Assembly (NCBI GenBank): GCA_902729315.2
Contig: LR746275.1
Coordinates: forward strand, 498,501-562,500
DNA length: 64,000 bases
Direction of reading: 5' to 3'
DNA from: Spirodela intermedia
Lineage: Eukaryota; Streptophyta; Magnoliopsida; Alismatales; Araceae
Shown piece after piece: positions 1 to 10,899 of this stretch; positions within the stretch are counted from its first letter, which is position 1, and each line of letters starts with the position of its first letter. The notes under the pieces are model-generated. The model searched no databases. It was not told the DNA's origin and worked only from the letters and a program-made list of their open reading frames with translations. A program made the position numbers and the translations under genes.

Positions 1-58
1 CGTACAGCAATAGATCAAAGAATGCAACGTGCAGAAGTCATGACGCATAAAAGGCCGG

Positions 59-97
59 GGTCCTGGTCCAGGTCCAGGTCCAGGTCCAGGTCCTGGA
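59..97. repeat. CCAGGT microsatellite
   Basis: About five imperfect tandem copies of a six-base unit (CCAGGT and variants) can be read directly. No function is suggested by the context. Confidence 0.85.
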
Positions 98-663
98 CAA
101 GAAGAGTTATCCATCAAAGAGACCTACTATTAAGTTTCATGCGCAAGAAACTCCTATGCCACATAACGGATGTACGCTCCTTAGCAATGCGATAGGTTAC
201 AAAACTACCACGTCCACATAACGGAATAGAACCCACCTCGTCAACATCACCATCACCATCAAGATGAACTTTGTGCTGCCAATCTCATGTTGGGTAGTTC
301 CAGTGAAGGATCCAAGATCGATCGACATCTTATGAGCAGCTACATGCCTGACTTCATTGTTCCAAGAGTGAGTGTCAGGGTGTCGGGCCAAAATAATCTC
401 CACACGACAGTGTCTCCCCTAGTCTCGGTACGGCATCGCCGCGAACGGGGTGCCTGGCGCGGTGAGGCAAGGCGTGGCATGGGAGCGGCCGTAAGAGTGC
501 AGGATGAAGCCGAATCATCCATCAGAACCAGATCTGCGTAGCAGATGCGGCAGAAAGACGGTTGGGAAGCAATGGCAGGAGACCACCCCAATTGATGCCG
601 CCCTCGCTGTGAGCCTGTGGACGGAGCGCGTCGTCCTGCCGCCATGTCATTGTGATTACCCAT

Positions 664-1550
664 GGGTATTCCGCGCTCCGGATGATCTGTGAAATGCGAA
701 TAAAATCAGTCTTGCTCCCAGGTGTGGCCGCGACCAGAAAAGGACGGGGAATACGATTGGAAGACGGAACAACGACGAAGGGAGCCAGAAGCGTATACCG
801 GGAGAAAACCACCGCTCCCCCCACGCATCGAGCTCGCGTTCCTACAGCTTCTAGGCGAAAACAAGAGGCAAAAGGGGCATAGGACACGTCACAGTCGGGA
901 ACTTCTCAGAGAGCGGGAGAATAGCTTGAAGAAAAAATCCGTAGAACTGACCGGTTTTTGCTCCCCCATCATCTCCCGTCCCCGTGATGCCGAGGTCCCG
1001 ACCAGCGACGGTCGCGCAGATATCTGCAATGGCCGCGTTGGAGTCCATCTTCTTCCCCGTTCGCGCGCTCAAGCGTCGCCGACTCAAGGCCACTTACATG
1101 GAGAGGACCCCAGGAGACGAGGAAGAGAGCCATAGGAGAGGGGGTAGATATGTGAACGACTCAAGTCGATATAAAATCCGCGCTCCGGATGATCTGTGAA
1201 ACGCGAATAAAATCAGTCTTGCTCAAAGACAGAGCAACGACGAAGGGAGCCAGAAGCGTATGCCGCGATAAGCCACGGCTCCCGCCACGCATCGAGCTCG
1301 CGTTCCTACGGCTTCTAGGCGAAAATAGGAGGCAAAGGGGACACAGGACACATCACAATCGGGAACTTCTCAGCGATCGGGAGAGTCCCCATAATGCCGC
1401 AGAAGTGGCCAGTTCTTAACTCCCCCGTCCCCCCGTGATGCCGACGTCCGGACCAACGACGGTGGCGCAGATCTCTGCAATGGCCGCCGACTCATGGCCG
1501 CCTGCTTGGAGAGAAGAACCCCAGGAGACGAGGAAGAGCGAGCCACAGGA
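664..1550 (+). repeat. Imperfect direct duplication, about 0.4 kb units
   Basis: The segment starting near 669 (ccgcgctccggatgatctgt) recurs near 1179 and the two copies stay alignable, with gaps and substitutions, to the shared cccaggagacgaggaagag near 1109 and 1512. Spacing is about 0.4-0.5 kb. Both copies contain the same matched blocks (cgcatcgagctcgcgttcct, gggaacttctcag, gcagatatctgcaatggccg-like). The second copy is shorter through deletions. No coding potential is recognised; it could be an old local duplication of a GC-rich non-coding unit or transposon debris. Confidence 0.8.
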
Positions 1551-2228
1551 GGTGTAAACGTCCCAGGGTACGAGTGAGCTTCCCGCCGGCTGAAAATGAC
1601 GTTACTAGAATGCGCTACCCGTCCTCGTCTGTCACTCGCCGTCGACTATCTCTGTGCGCTGGTACATCGTGCGACATCCTACAGTGTATTCCAGCATGAA
1701 GAAAATTTGGAGCACAGCCTTTTTAATCATTTTTATTTTAAATTTGACGTAAGATTTGCACACTTAATAATTTAAAATTTTCACACACACACACTTAATA
1801 ATTTAAATTTTTTATAGGTATATGAAGAAAAAGAGCTCAGGATTTAATTACTTCTAGCCGAAAATCATTCATATTATGTGGTCGACGGATCTTCAGATCA
1901 GTGTGAAGATCGCACTATCTAACCCATGTTTTCAAGATATTGCCCTCGAAACTTGTAAAATAGATTTAAAAGCAACGGTAACGCAAAAGGAAAGGGCATA
2001 ATCAAACCAAGAGCGCAAGTTTATATCCAAGAAAAAAGCCGTCTTTTCACCGTCCTCGTGTCAAATTAGTCATCTTCGTTCGTCGTGCTCAACCCATATC
2101 TCGGCCATTCACACGGGCACCGTTCTGAAACCCAGGCATGCACAGCATGGCGCATCAACTCCCGAGGCTGGACCCGCGGAGTTGGCGACGTCGGATTATT
2201 ACATAAAGGTGTACGTAGGTTTCTCTCT

Positions 2229-3929
2229 CTAGAGATCATCGAGATAATAGACGGGCAGCCATTCCTTGCCGTTGATGAAATCGACGTCGCTGAAGGGGGT
2301 GGCCTCGGCCTCGCTGAGCTGCTTTGCCCATGACACCCGCCTCAGATGGTTGGCACCTGGCCCGTGGCAGCGGTGCTCTCCGTACAGCAAGTTCCTGCGG
2401 GGAGGAAGAAGAAGAAGAAGAAGATCAGAGGGGACTCGACGGATAGGAGGAAAGCGGAAAAAGACAGCGACGAAGAAGATGATGAAGAGGAAGGAGAGGA
2501 AGAGGAACATTAAGAAGAAGAAGAAGACAAAGAGCGAGAAGAGGAGATGAAGATGAAGAAGAAGAAGAATGTACATGGAGAGAGAGAGAGAGATTTTAAA
2601 TATATTCGTACTCGAGAGTGTCGTCGTAGCTCCAGTTCGTCCATCCCTCGGGGACTATGGTCTTGGAGAGGTAGGTCCTGGACCAGATGACCCTGGAGTG
2701 GGAGCCCTTGGCCCTCCCCAGGTACACCCCGCCAATGCCATACACCTTGCCTTTGATGAACACGAAGCCGCTGCTGTCGTCTGCCGACTGCCTGTTCTGT
2801 GCTGTGATGGACCCGTGGATCTTGATTCTCTTGTCCCCGACCACGAATATTTCGCAGCTCTGAACAAACATGAGAGATGGATGAACCTACAACAGTTAGG
2901 CGACTCTACAGAGAGATAGAGAGAGATAAACAGCGAGAGAGAGGGATAGAGGAAGAGGAAGAGAGGAAGTGGGAAAGGGTAAGATGCAGGGGGTGTTTTC
3001 TACGAGAGAGAGAGAGAGAGAGAGATCATAACCCAGAGACAACGGAAAGGAATAAGAAAATGAATGATGAGGTACTGCAATTAACAAGGGACCTTCGTAT
3101 CAAAGGAGGGAGGGGTGGGGGAGGAGGGGATTGTTGCCATTTAATTCCAACAGGGATATCATTGTCACCTGGAAGACGGACTGTCCGCGGCCGAAGATGA
3201 AGTCGATGGCGCCCTGCACGTAGCAGGTCTCATAGTAGTGCCTCCCCTTGTAGTCGAAGAGCGTGTTGTGGGGACTGTAGAAAGCGCAGTGGTAGAAGGC
3301 CACCTTATCGCCGGCAACCATGGCCGCCACCGTCTGGTTGAACGGCGTCCCGGCGGCGCCTATCGGGGCGTCGTTCTGCAAGACGTTAATGACTCAGATG
3401 ATTGAATCGTATTTGGTGACGGAAGATTCGCATACCCTGAAGCTGATTCCGAAGGCGACGACGTTGTCGGCCTCGACGGTGAAGGTGGCGGAGTCGGTGT
3501 TCTCGGTGGAGCTATCATTCCACACGACGGACGTCCTTCCCTTCCCGTTGCCCCTCAGGAAAATGTAGGGTTTGCTCTCCGGGATGCGGACCTTCTCCCT
3601 GAAATTTAAACGACCCCTCTCTCATTCCAGGATTCCACCCGGAGACCATCACGCTCTCCCTCAGCAGCAGAGCCTCACCGGTAGACTCCCGCACGCAGGT
3701 GGATGATGACCCAGCCCGAGTTGCCGTCGGGCACCGAGTCGATGGCCTCCTGGAGGGAGGCGAAGTCCTCCCTGCCGGACGTGCCCACGAGGATGCTCCG
3801 GTTCGTCTGCAGCTTTGACGTCAGCAGCGGCGCGTCTATCGTAAACTTTGTGGCGGTCGCAGGTACGCAGAGCGCCGCCGCGGCGAGCAGCGGCAGAAGC
3901 AGGAGGGCCATGAGAGACGCCGCCGACAT
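2229..3929 (-). CDS. Pectinesterase (pectin methylesterase), five exons, no pro-domain
   Basis: Predicted cell-wall carbohydrate esterase of family 8 that removes methyl groups from homogalacturonan; 344 residues. Exons on the minus strand: 3929-3679, 3598-3436, 3375-3169, 2859-2612, 2394-2229; all phases agree and all introns are GT-AG. The N-terminus is a clear signal peptide (hydrophobic LLLLPLLAAAALC), implying secretion. Family motifs seen are GVYREKV (spanning exons 1-2), FNQTV (the HQAVAL-box glutamine), GAIDFIFG with the nucleophile aspartate, and LGR with the conserved arginine. The usual YQDTL box reads PHNTL, so the Gln and the proton-donor Asp are His and Asn; LGRPW reads LGRAK. 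There is no N-terminal inhibitor-like pro region, so it is a short-type enzyme, closest by recall to the PME55-like group. Identification is firm; activity is uncertain because of the altered box. Confidence 0.94.
2395..2611 (+). repeat. Purine-rich GAA/GGA tract in pectinesterase intron 4
   Basis: Nearly the whole intron is a homopurine tract on the plus strand (GAA, GGA and GA repeats, ending in a GA run at about 2580-2592), hence a long polypyrimidine tract in the transcript ahead of the last exon. It creates an Arg/Lys-only open frame on the plus strand that is not a gene. Confidence 0.85.
2860..3168 (+). repeat. Pectinesterase intron 3 with GA microsatellites
   Basis: This intron between exons 3 and 4 contains several GA runs (about 2905-2945 and 3005-3025) and a G-rich stretch (about 3103-3130). 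No other feature is seen. Confidence 0.8.
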
Positions 3930-4867
3930 GCAGAGACACCTTTCGTTCGGCCCCGCTGTTAGGCCCCCGACGGTCCCTCGGCCTCAGCCTCTTACTGAAG
4001 GAAGGGAAGGGAGATGAACAAGGGAAGAAGGGGCGGCGGTGGTAGTTTGTCTGGTATCCTTGTGGGTGAATGAGCTGTCGGAGGGGGAGAATGAGAGGTT
4101 CCCACGGCCGGAGGGGAGGTCCACGGGGGGCTCTCCTCCTTCCATTGACCGAGTCTTCAGTGGTCGGCACGCACGAAGGCGATGCTCTGTCCCCCGCTGT
4201 ACGGCACCAAATTCTTCCCATCTATTAGATCGACTTTCCACGGCAAAGATGGTTGTTTCGCGATTTCTTCGACGCGCCATGGGTACCCTCGAGAGCCCAA
4301 AGATCACGGAAACTGAGACGGCTGCGATTTCCAGCAGCTTGGGTCGAAGCTGTCTCATTTTCCCGTTTCTGTATCGTTCCACGTTGACTTTCCTTGTCTT
4401 CTCTCATGAACGGGCTCGACGTCGGAACGTCAGTCAACCAGCATGCGACAAATAGAAAGTTGCGGCTTTATTATTTGCGTTGGAGAGGTCAATGAGGATT
4501 TAGGGGTTGAGTAAACATGGAACCTGCGTTAAAGGGTTCATTTTGTACGGGAAATAATAAATTCCAGGAGCACCAAAAATAAAAATAAAAAGTCAAATGC
4601 AACTCCTTTATGTGCACCCACCCAACCCTCGAAAGTCTTTACAAAATACGTCAACAATTCTGGGCCAACGAAAATTCTAAATGGTCATTTAATGTTAGAA
4701 TAGTTGAAGAATACGGGCTTAAACAAAAAGCATTGTTTTCTTCTATCTACTCGTGAGATCGGAGGCCACCCGTGGCGCCATTAACCCGTCAAAGACGATG
4801 GATGCCGCTGTAATCCTTAGATGGATTCCCCCGTTTTGATTGATACCCGTGGAGTTGGCCCCTTTGC
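3930..4867. promoter_or_regulatory. Divergent intergenic region between pectinesterase and PPR gene
   Basis: Both flanking genes point outward, so the 938 bp must contain both promoters. The left half is GC-rich and the right half (4450-4780) AT-rich. No core promoter element is assigned with confidence, and the open frames here (for example 4039-4455) do not resemble proteins I know. Confidence 0.5.
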
Positions 4868-6931
4868 ATGGTCTCCGCCGCTGCCGCCGCCGCCACCGCC
4901 GCCGCCGCCCGTTTGCGCTTCCACCACCCGCGATGCGTGGCGATGCTGCAGGCCTGCGGCTCCATGGTGGAGCTCCTCCAGCTGCAGGCCCAGATGCTCC
5001 GCAACGGCCTCTTCTTCGACGACCCTTTCGCCGCCGGCAAGATGCTGGAGTTCTGCGTTAGGGGCGTCGGCAATCTCCACTACGCTTGGAAGCTTTTCGA
5101 GCAGATGACGACGCGGGACACCTTCGCCTGGAACACGCTCATTCAGGGGCACGCCGCGTCTCCTTCCCCGGGCCCGGCCCTGCGGCTCTTTGCGCGGATG
5201 GCGGGCGGCGCAGCGCGGCCCAACTCGTACACGTACACCTTCGTGCTCAAGGCCTGCGCCAGCCTCCGTGCCACAGAGGAAGGCGAGCAGGTGCACGGCT
5301 CTATGACCAAGCTCGGCGTAGACCTTGAGGTCTTCCCCGCCAACGCCCTCATCTCCATGTACTCCGCCTGCGGTAGGATCGAGCTCGGGCGGCGGATGTT
5401 CGACACCTGCGCCGCGAAGGACGTGGTCACCTGGAACGCCATGGTCTCCGGCTACCTTAGCTGCGGCTTCCTGGACTGCGCACGGAAGCTGTTTGAGGAA
5501 ATGCCCGAGAAGGGGATCGTCTCCTGGAACGCCATGATCAACGGGTACACCGCCGGCGGGGACATTGCAGCGGCGCGGGACCTCTTCGATCTGATGCATC
5601 AGCGCGACACCGAGACCTGGAACACGATGATCGCGGGGTACGCCAAGTGCGGCCGCCTCGACGCCGCGAGGGAGCTCTTCGAACGGATGCCGACGAGGAA
5701 CGTCGTCTCCTGGAGCACGATGATCAGCGCGTGCGCTCAGGGCGGCCGCCCGCGGGAGGCGCTGGTCCTGTTCGAGCAGATGCAGGGGCAAGCGGTGAGG
5801 CCCAACTGGGCGGCGGTCGTCAGCCTGCTATCGGCCTGCGGCTGCCTGGGCGCGCTCGATCAGGGGCGGCGCATCCACTGGCACGTCGAGAGCAACAAGA
5901 TGAGGGTGGACTCCATCCTCGGCACGGCGCTCATCGACATGTACGCCAAGTGCGGCTGCATAGACGGGGCCGCTGAGGTCTTCTCCTCCCTGCCGTGCAA
6001 GGATGTGTTCTCGTGGACGGCTATGATCGGCGGCCTGGCCGTAAACGGGCACGGCGAGCGGGCACTGGAGCTCTTCCGCCGGATGCTGGCGGACGGCGTG
6101 CGGCCCAACGCGGTGACCTTCGTCGGGGTCCTCTGCGCGTGTAGCCACCTGGGCCGGGTGGCGCTAGCTAGGCGCTACTTCGACTCCATGAGCGCCGTCC
6201 ACGGTATAAAGCCCCAGGCCGAGCACTACGGCTGCCTGGTCGACGCGCTGGGCCGCGCCGGCCGGCTGGCAGAGGCGGCGACGCTGGTGGAAGCCGCGCC
6301 CGCCGCCGCAGCGGGCCGCGTGCTATGGGCGACCCTGCTGGGCGCCTGCTGGATACACGGGGACGTAGAGACCGGGGAGGCCGCGGCCGACCGGCTCACC
6401 GAACTCGACCACGACGACGGCGGGGCGTACGTCCTCCTCTCCAACATCTACGCCGCCAAGGGGCGGTGGGACGACGCCAGGAGGCTGCGAGCTGACATGA
6501 GGTCGAGAGGCCTCCACAAGTGCCCCGGCCGGAGCTCGATCGAGGTCTCCGGTGCCACCCACGAGTTCTACGCCGGCGACCGGTCGCACCCGCGGGCGGA
6601 GGAGATCGAGCGGATGCTGGAAGAGATGGGGTCGAGGCTGAAGCTCCTGGGGTACGCCCCGAACACCTCCCCGGTGCTATTCGACATCGACGAGGAGGAG
6701 AAGGAGGAGGCGGTCTCGCGCCACAGCGAGAGGCTGGCAATCGCCTTCGGCCTCCTCGCTAACCCCAAGGGCTCGCCCATCAGGGTGGTCAAGAACCTCC
6801 GGGTCTGCGGGGACTGCCACACCGTCGCGAAACTCGTCTCCAGTGCCTTCGCCCGGGACATCATCCTCAGGGATCGGAACATCTTTCACCATTTCAGGGA
6901 CGGCTCCTGCTCCTGCAAGGACTACTGGTGA
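4868..6931 (+). CDS. DYW-class pentatricopeptide repeat (PPR) protein, intronless
   Basis: A 687-residue PLS-subfamily PPR protein of the type that binds an organelle transcript and carries out C-to-U editing. The N-terminus is Ala-rich with Arg and few acidic residues, consistent with a plastid or mitochondrial presequence. From about residue 70 to 530 there are repeated 35-residue units with the usual landmarks (NALISMYSACG, WNAMVSGY, WNTMIAGYAKCG, ALIDMYAKCGCID, GLAVNGHGERALELF). E/E+ motifs follow, then a complete DYW deaminase domain: HSE at 619-621 and CGDC at 647-650 give the zinc and catalytic signature, and the chain ends in CSCKDYW. Single-exon structure and very high GC are typical of the family in monocots. 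The start chosen is the first ATG of the frame; a CCG-repeat run follows it. The RNA target cannot be deduced here. Confidence 0.96.
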   Translation: MVSAAAAAATAAAARLRFHHPRCVAMLQACGSMVELLQLQAQMLRNGLFFDDPFAAGKMLEFCVRGVGNLHYAWKLFEQMTTRDTFAWNTLIQGHAASPSPGPALRLFARMAGGAARPNSYTYTFVLKACASLRATEEGEQVHGSMTKLGVDLEVFPANALISMYSACGRIELGRRMFDTCAAKDVVTWNAMVSGYLSCGFLDCARKLFEEMPEKGIVSWNAMINGYTAGGDIAAARDLFDLMHQRDTETWNTMIAGYAKCGRLDAARELFERMPTRNVVSWSTMISACAQGGRPREALVLFEQMQGQAVRPNWAAVVSLLSACGCLGALDQGRRIHWHVESNKMRVDSILGTALIDMYAKCGCIDGAAEVFSSLPCKDVFSWTAMIGGLAVNGHGERALELFRRMLADGVRPNAVTFVGVLCACSHLGRVALARRYFDSMSAVHGIKPQAEHYGCLVDALGRAGRLAEAATLVEAAPAAAAGRVLWATLLGACWIHGDVETGEAAADRLTELDHDDGGAYVLLSNIYAAKGRWDDARRLRADMRSRGLHKCPGRSSIEVSGATHEFYAGDRSHPRAEEIERMLEEMGSRLKLLGYAPNTSPVLFDIDEEEKEEAVSRHSERLAIAFGLLANPKGSPIRVVKNLRVCGDCHTVAKLVSSAFARDIILRDRNIFHHFRDGSCSCKDYW

Positions 6932-7362
6932 TGGCTGGCGACGACTTCTATAGATGTCTGCTCTGCGGGGGTTGCAGAGATATCTATCTACAGGCCTGTT
7001 GATCGGTCTGAGATATATCCATACTGTAACTCCTCGATTAAGGCGGCCCGAGATAACAGTTTCGTTACAAAGCGGCACTCGACTGGCGCGGAGACTTTCG
7101 GTGAAGAAGACCAAGAAGCAGGAGAAATTTTAATCACCCTCTCTGTGTTACTCTCAGTAATATTATATTAAAAATTGTCGAATTGTCTTTTACTAGTAAA
7201 CAGCGTTATTCAAATTAATAGCTCGAGTAACCACAAGGCATGGAGATTAGAGGGCAATTACCAGCTAGATTTCTGAACACAAATATTTTCCCCGTGAATA
7301 TGAGACGGTACCAGAACTGTGATCGATAATCACAAGCAAACAGATCGAAAGAGCTGCATAAT
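6932..7362. other. Convergent 3' spacer between PPR gene and SEN2
   Basis: The stop codons of the two convergent genes face each other across 431 bp, which must hold both 3' untranslated regions. It turns AT-rich after about 7130. No gene is seen. Confidence 0.6.
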
Positions 7363-8759
7363 TTAATCGGCAGTTACCTGAGACGATAAAGCCTGGTAAC
7401 TGCTGTCTCGTTGCTGCCGGGGAATCCACCTCGTCATCACCCGCTCCTCGATGAATGACTGCTCCATGCACAGAGGTAAGAAGGGTACACCAGGTGGATC
7501 GTTCCTCTTGATTGTGATGACCAGCAAGGCCTTCGCCACACTTCCGCAGACCCTCAATGTGCCCTGTAGATCGGCCCACTCTCTTAGGCGAGTGCAAAGG
7601 CTCATGTCGCCAGAGCTGGCGGCTTCCCCGAGCACGAGAACGGCGTACTCGGAGTGGACCAGAGCAGGGTGATGTCTGTAAGCGACAAAGTCAACCCCAT
7701 ACTGGATCCCCGACCGCACAACCCAGTTCTTGGACCGGAGATGGGCGTACGCCATGTAGAGATCGGGGAACGTTTCTCGGCTGGAACGTATATGCTTCAG
7801 CAGCTGCTCCGCATCCATGAGTTGACCTCCGCTCGCGTCTGATATCTTCAAGCAACTCAGAGCATGAGCGAGATAGAAAGCTTCTTCTGGGCCCAGTTGG
7901 AACCACCCGATGTCTCTGTCTGATGTGGAGATCTGACGGCCGAAACAGGCGCGATCAAGCAAATCGGATAGTTGGGGTCTCACCGGGAGTAGGACATTGC
8001 AACCTGAGAGTTGCCCAGTTATCCCCTCCTGTCTGAACGAATTCTGAAGTTGCTTGACTAGATCTGACATGGGATTATCCCGTGCAAAGCAGGCGAAGTT
8101 CTTCCCCTTCCATCTCGGTCCAGTTGACTCCACGGTGTCAAGAGCAGGAGGGTTCTTTGGGATCTAAAGAATGAAAGAAATTAACCATTTAAATGGGGAA
8201 ATTATAAAGGCGGAAGTTACAAAACCATGACGATTTGCAATAGCGAACTGTGAGGCAACTGACGAAAGAAAGAAATTTCGACAGTGAGACAGCAGTGAAA
8301 AATAAATATATCATCATAAAAAATCAAAAAGTCATAAATTGGATGCTATCCATGCAAAAATCAGTCCCGGCCAGAAAAAGTAAAAGAAATAAAAATCTAC
8401 AAACCTTGCGTTTCTGAACAATATCACGAAAATGCTTCTGCTCCACTTCTGGCAAAATATGGAACTTCTCCGCTGTATCAGTCTTAAACATTAGACTCGT
8501 CTCAGGCATTGGGGGTTCAAATGTATGAGTCAATACAGTAATTTCGGCATCCCCACATGACTTTGTCATCTGAGAGTGGTTCATACCCTCATCCTCGGTA
8601 GTTCTACTGACTAGATCCAGGCGTTCCAATTTTTCTCCCACCTCTCCTGCCACGTCCATCAAATTTAAATACACATCCTTCCCATCAACATCTGCAATGG
8701 CTAGAAGAGCTGCCTTCACACGAGCATTTACTTTTAAGTCACGCTTTCCACGATTTTCG
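7363..8759 (-). CDS. SEN2: tRNA-splicing endonuclease subunit SEN2, with an unfamiliar N-terminal exon
   Basis: Catalytic subunit of the enzyme that cuts introns from pre-tRNA. The large exon 8163-7363 (266 residues) carries the plant SEN2 signatures: GPRWKGK, LLDRACFGR, WFQLGPEEAFYL, and the catalytic C-terminal domain VDFVAYRHHPALVHSEYAVL with the Tyr and His, and a Lys in SVAKALLV. In most plant SEN2 proteins I recall, translation starts just before GPRWKGK; here that codon is not ATG, and the frame is open upstream to a splice acceptor at 8164. An exon at 8759-8405 ends in a GT donor and joins it in phase. Its only early in-frame ATG is at 8659, giving 85 extra residues (351 in all), rich in Asp, Glu and Lys and not recognised. 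If exon 8759-8405 is entered from further upstream, the protein is longer and more exons are missing from this model. Confidence 0.9.
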
Positions 8760-10664
8760 CTGCATCAAATGTCCAGCACCTCTTCAAATTAATAAACGAA
8801 AACCTGCGCAGATAGCAGAATGGCACATGAAATTGAATAGATATCGGAGCAAATAAAGTCCGAAAAGGAGACATGTAGGATAGACAGTGCTGACCCCCAT
8901 GATCGAGAGAAACCAGGCTGATTGAGCCATATCTATATGTTTGGAACAATCCACCATCAGAGAATGAGTGGAGTGAGTTAGAAATCCCCACCCTAATACA
9001 AGCTTGTATTCTACAGTGGGAGCAATGCAACAGGTAGAGCGAAGCTGTGAGTGAATTTCCAAGATAGCTGCTGATTAACCAAAAAATTCATTTGGAGTGT
9101 TCTGGAAATAGAAATGGCAGGGTTAAATTGATCGGTAAGTCTTTTAAACAGAGTAGAGAATGATGAATCCTCCAAAAAGAACTATCTAGCAAATTCTCCA
9201 ACTTCATCATTGTCAATGACAATATTATACTTAGTGTAGGGGATTTTAAAATTGCAATTTTAATACTGATGATACAACTTAGTATCCAAGAATACGGATT
9301 CAATTGGGAATCTTGATGATTTGTCTTGAGATGTGGGGGTTCAAATCTCAATGTCAATAAAATGCTTAGGCTTGTTTTGTGGGGATGTAAGGGGCAACCC
9401 TAAAAAGAATTTTTGGTACCCCTGATTGGCTTTGGCATACAAGGAAGACTTTTCATTAAACGGAGTTGAAATTTGTTTCAGGTAACTAAAACTCATTTAG
9501 AAGTATTTCGAGGATAGCAGCCATTGATCAGTAGTCCGTTATTTCTTTCTTTCCATCCCTAAGGTAGAAATCACAGTAATCAGTTTCCACTTATAAATAC
9601 AGCTTTAATTTTTCAGACAGCTTCTCCAGGTACCAACTGGTTAGTTAATTATACTCTTAGGATGAAAGTCTAGAGTTCAAATCTTGAAATTACAAAAGCT
9701 GTTCTTCATTTTTGTATGTTTTTCTACTGATTCTTTGCCAAAGGATTTTTTTCTTTACAAATAACTTTCGATGAAAACTCAGTCCACTAAGGTTCTTCCA
9801 TTTACCAAACAAAGAAGACCTTTATCAAATCTGGGTCAACGCGAAATTCATAATACATTTTTTCCAAAAGAATTCTCATTTGATATTCTGACTTTAACGT
9901 TCCTTTAAATACTGTTCTCCTTGATGAAATATTTTCAAGAAAATGTCTTGATATAGAAATTAAGTGGAATGTTTTGTAACAAACTTCACAAATATAAAGA
10001 TTTGAGATCTAAGCCTATATCATAAAACTCACTAGACTAGGCTGTGAGAAAAGTTACTAAAAAAATTTACCAAAGAAACTAGAATTTCTGGTCACAGGGG
10101 AAAAAATAATTCAAAATCACGATGTCCTATGGCCAGAAAATGTGCCAGTCAAGCATCCAACTTATTGTCGTCCAACTTATTCCTTTAAGAATCTCGAAAA
10201 GGGCACTAATCAACTGAAAGCATCATTAAAGTCTACTCAATTAGAAAAAACAGCGTCAATAATAATTCCTCAAAAAGATTTATCCGTTCCACTTAGATAA
10301 AATCCCAAAATCGATATCATTCCTCCCTACATCTGCAACACCTAAATCAAACAAATGCAACTACAGTGCACTCTGGATAGTAGGCAACACAGCATGTCTG
10401 CCGATGCGACTTCTTCGAGCATAGTAAAGACACATCTATGCATTATTTGAGGAATAATGAATATGACACAAATTTACAATCTCATTATGTAATTAATACC
10501 TTATTAAAGATTTTCCGAAAAGTATAGTTCACCCCTTGAATAAGAAAGGCCTAGCAGCAGTGACCCTTGCTAAACGTAGTTCTCACAATCGAAGAGATAG
10601 ATCTACTAAAGAAATGTTACTCTTTTAAGCTAACAATTGGCGCTAATACAATTTTTTAAGATCA
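8760..10664. other. AT-rich spacer or intron, no gene recognised
   Basis: The frames here are short and full of stops. It may be the first intron of the SEN2 gene if the exon at 8405-8759 has upstream partners, because a usable AG acceptor lies at 8760-8761. No repeat or transposon signature is clear. Confidence 0.5.
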
Positions 10665-10696
10665 AGCCTGATGTTAATTCCATGAAACATCAGGCT
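10665..10696. repeat. Perfect 11-bp inverted repeat (stem-loop)
   Basis: AGCCTGATGTT and its exact reverse complement AACATCAGGCT are separated by ten bases. It could be a hairpin or the tip of a small transposon; no flanking target duplication is evident. Confidence 0.8.
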
Positions 10697-10899
10697 GTTG
10701 TCGTGCGTTTTTCACTACGAACGTAGTGGAAGTTAGTTGCATCCACCAGTAACAAGAAGTCTAAAACGAGCAGAAGAAAATGTCGAGTTCACGTAATCCT
10801 AGAAAGCAGACTGCACGCAATATCTGATGGCGTACCATCGACGCGTACAGCCGGAAGGAAGAGAAAAAACAACAACATACGGTGGGAGGCTACGACCAC

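Larger units (their letters stand above)
1..2228. other. Left-hand intergenic region, no gene recognised
   Basis: No reading frame here resembles a known protein; the open frames are short and overlap on both strands. The stretch contains a short CCAGGT array (about 59-97), an imperfect direct duplication (about 664-1550) and a short AT-rich duplication near 1755-1815 in which the string cacacttaataatttaaa occurs twice. The part from 400 to 1600 is GC-rich and the part from 1700 to 2060 is AT-rich. Confidence 0.6.

Noticed and set aside
2266-2550. Plus-strand frame rich in Arg and Lys
   Set aside because: It comes from the homopurine tract of the pectinesterase intron and overlaps the last exon antisense.
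4817-5791. 324-residue open frame on the minus strand
   Set aside because: It lies antisense to the PPR coding sequence and arises from that gene's high GC content; it has no protein-like motif of its own. The same applies to other long frames at 5647-5976 and 6323-6740.
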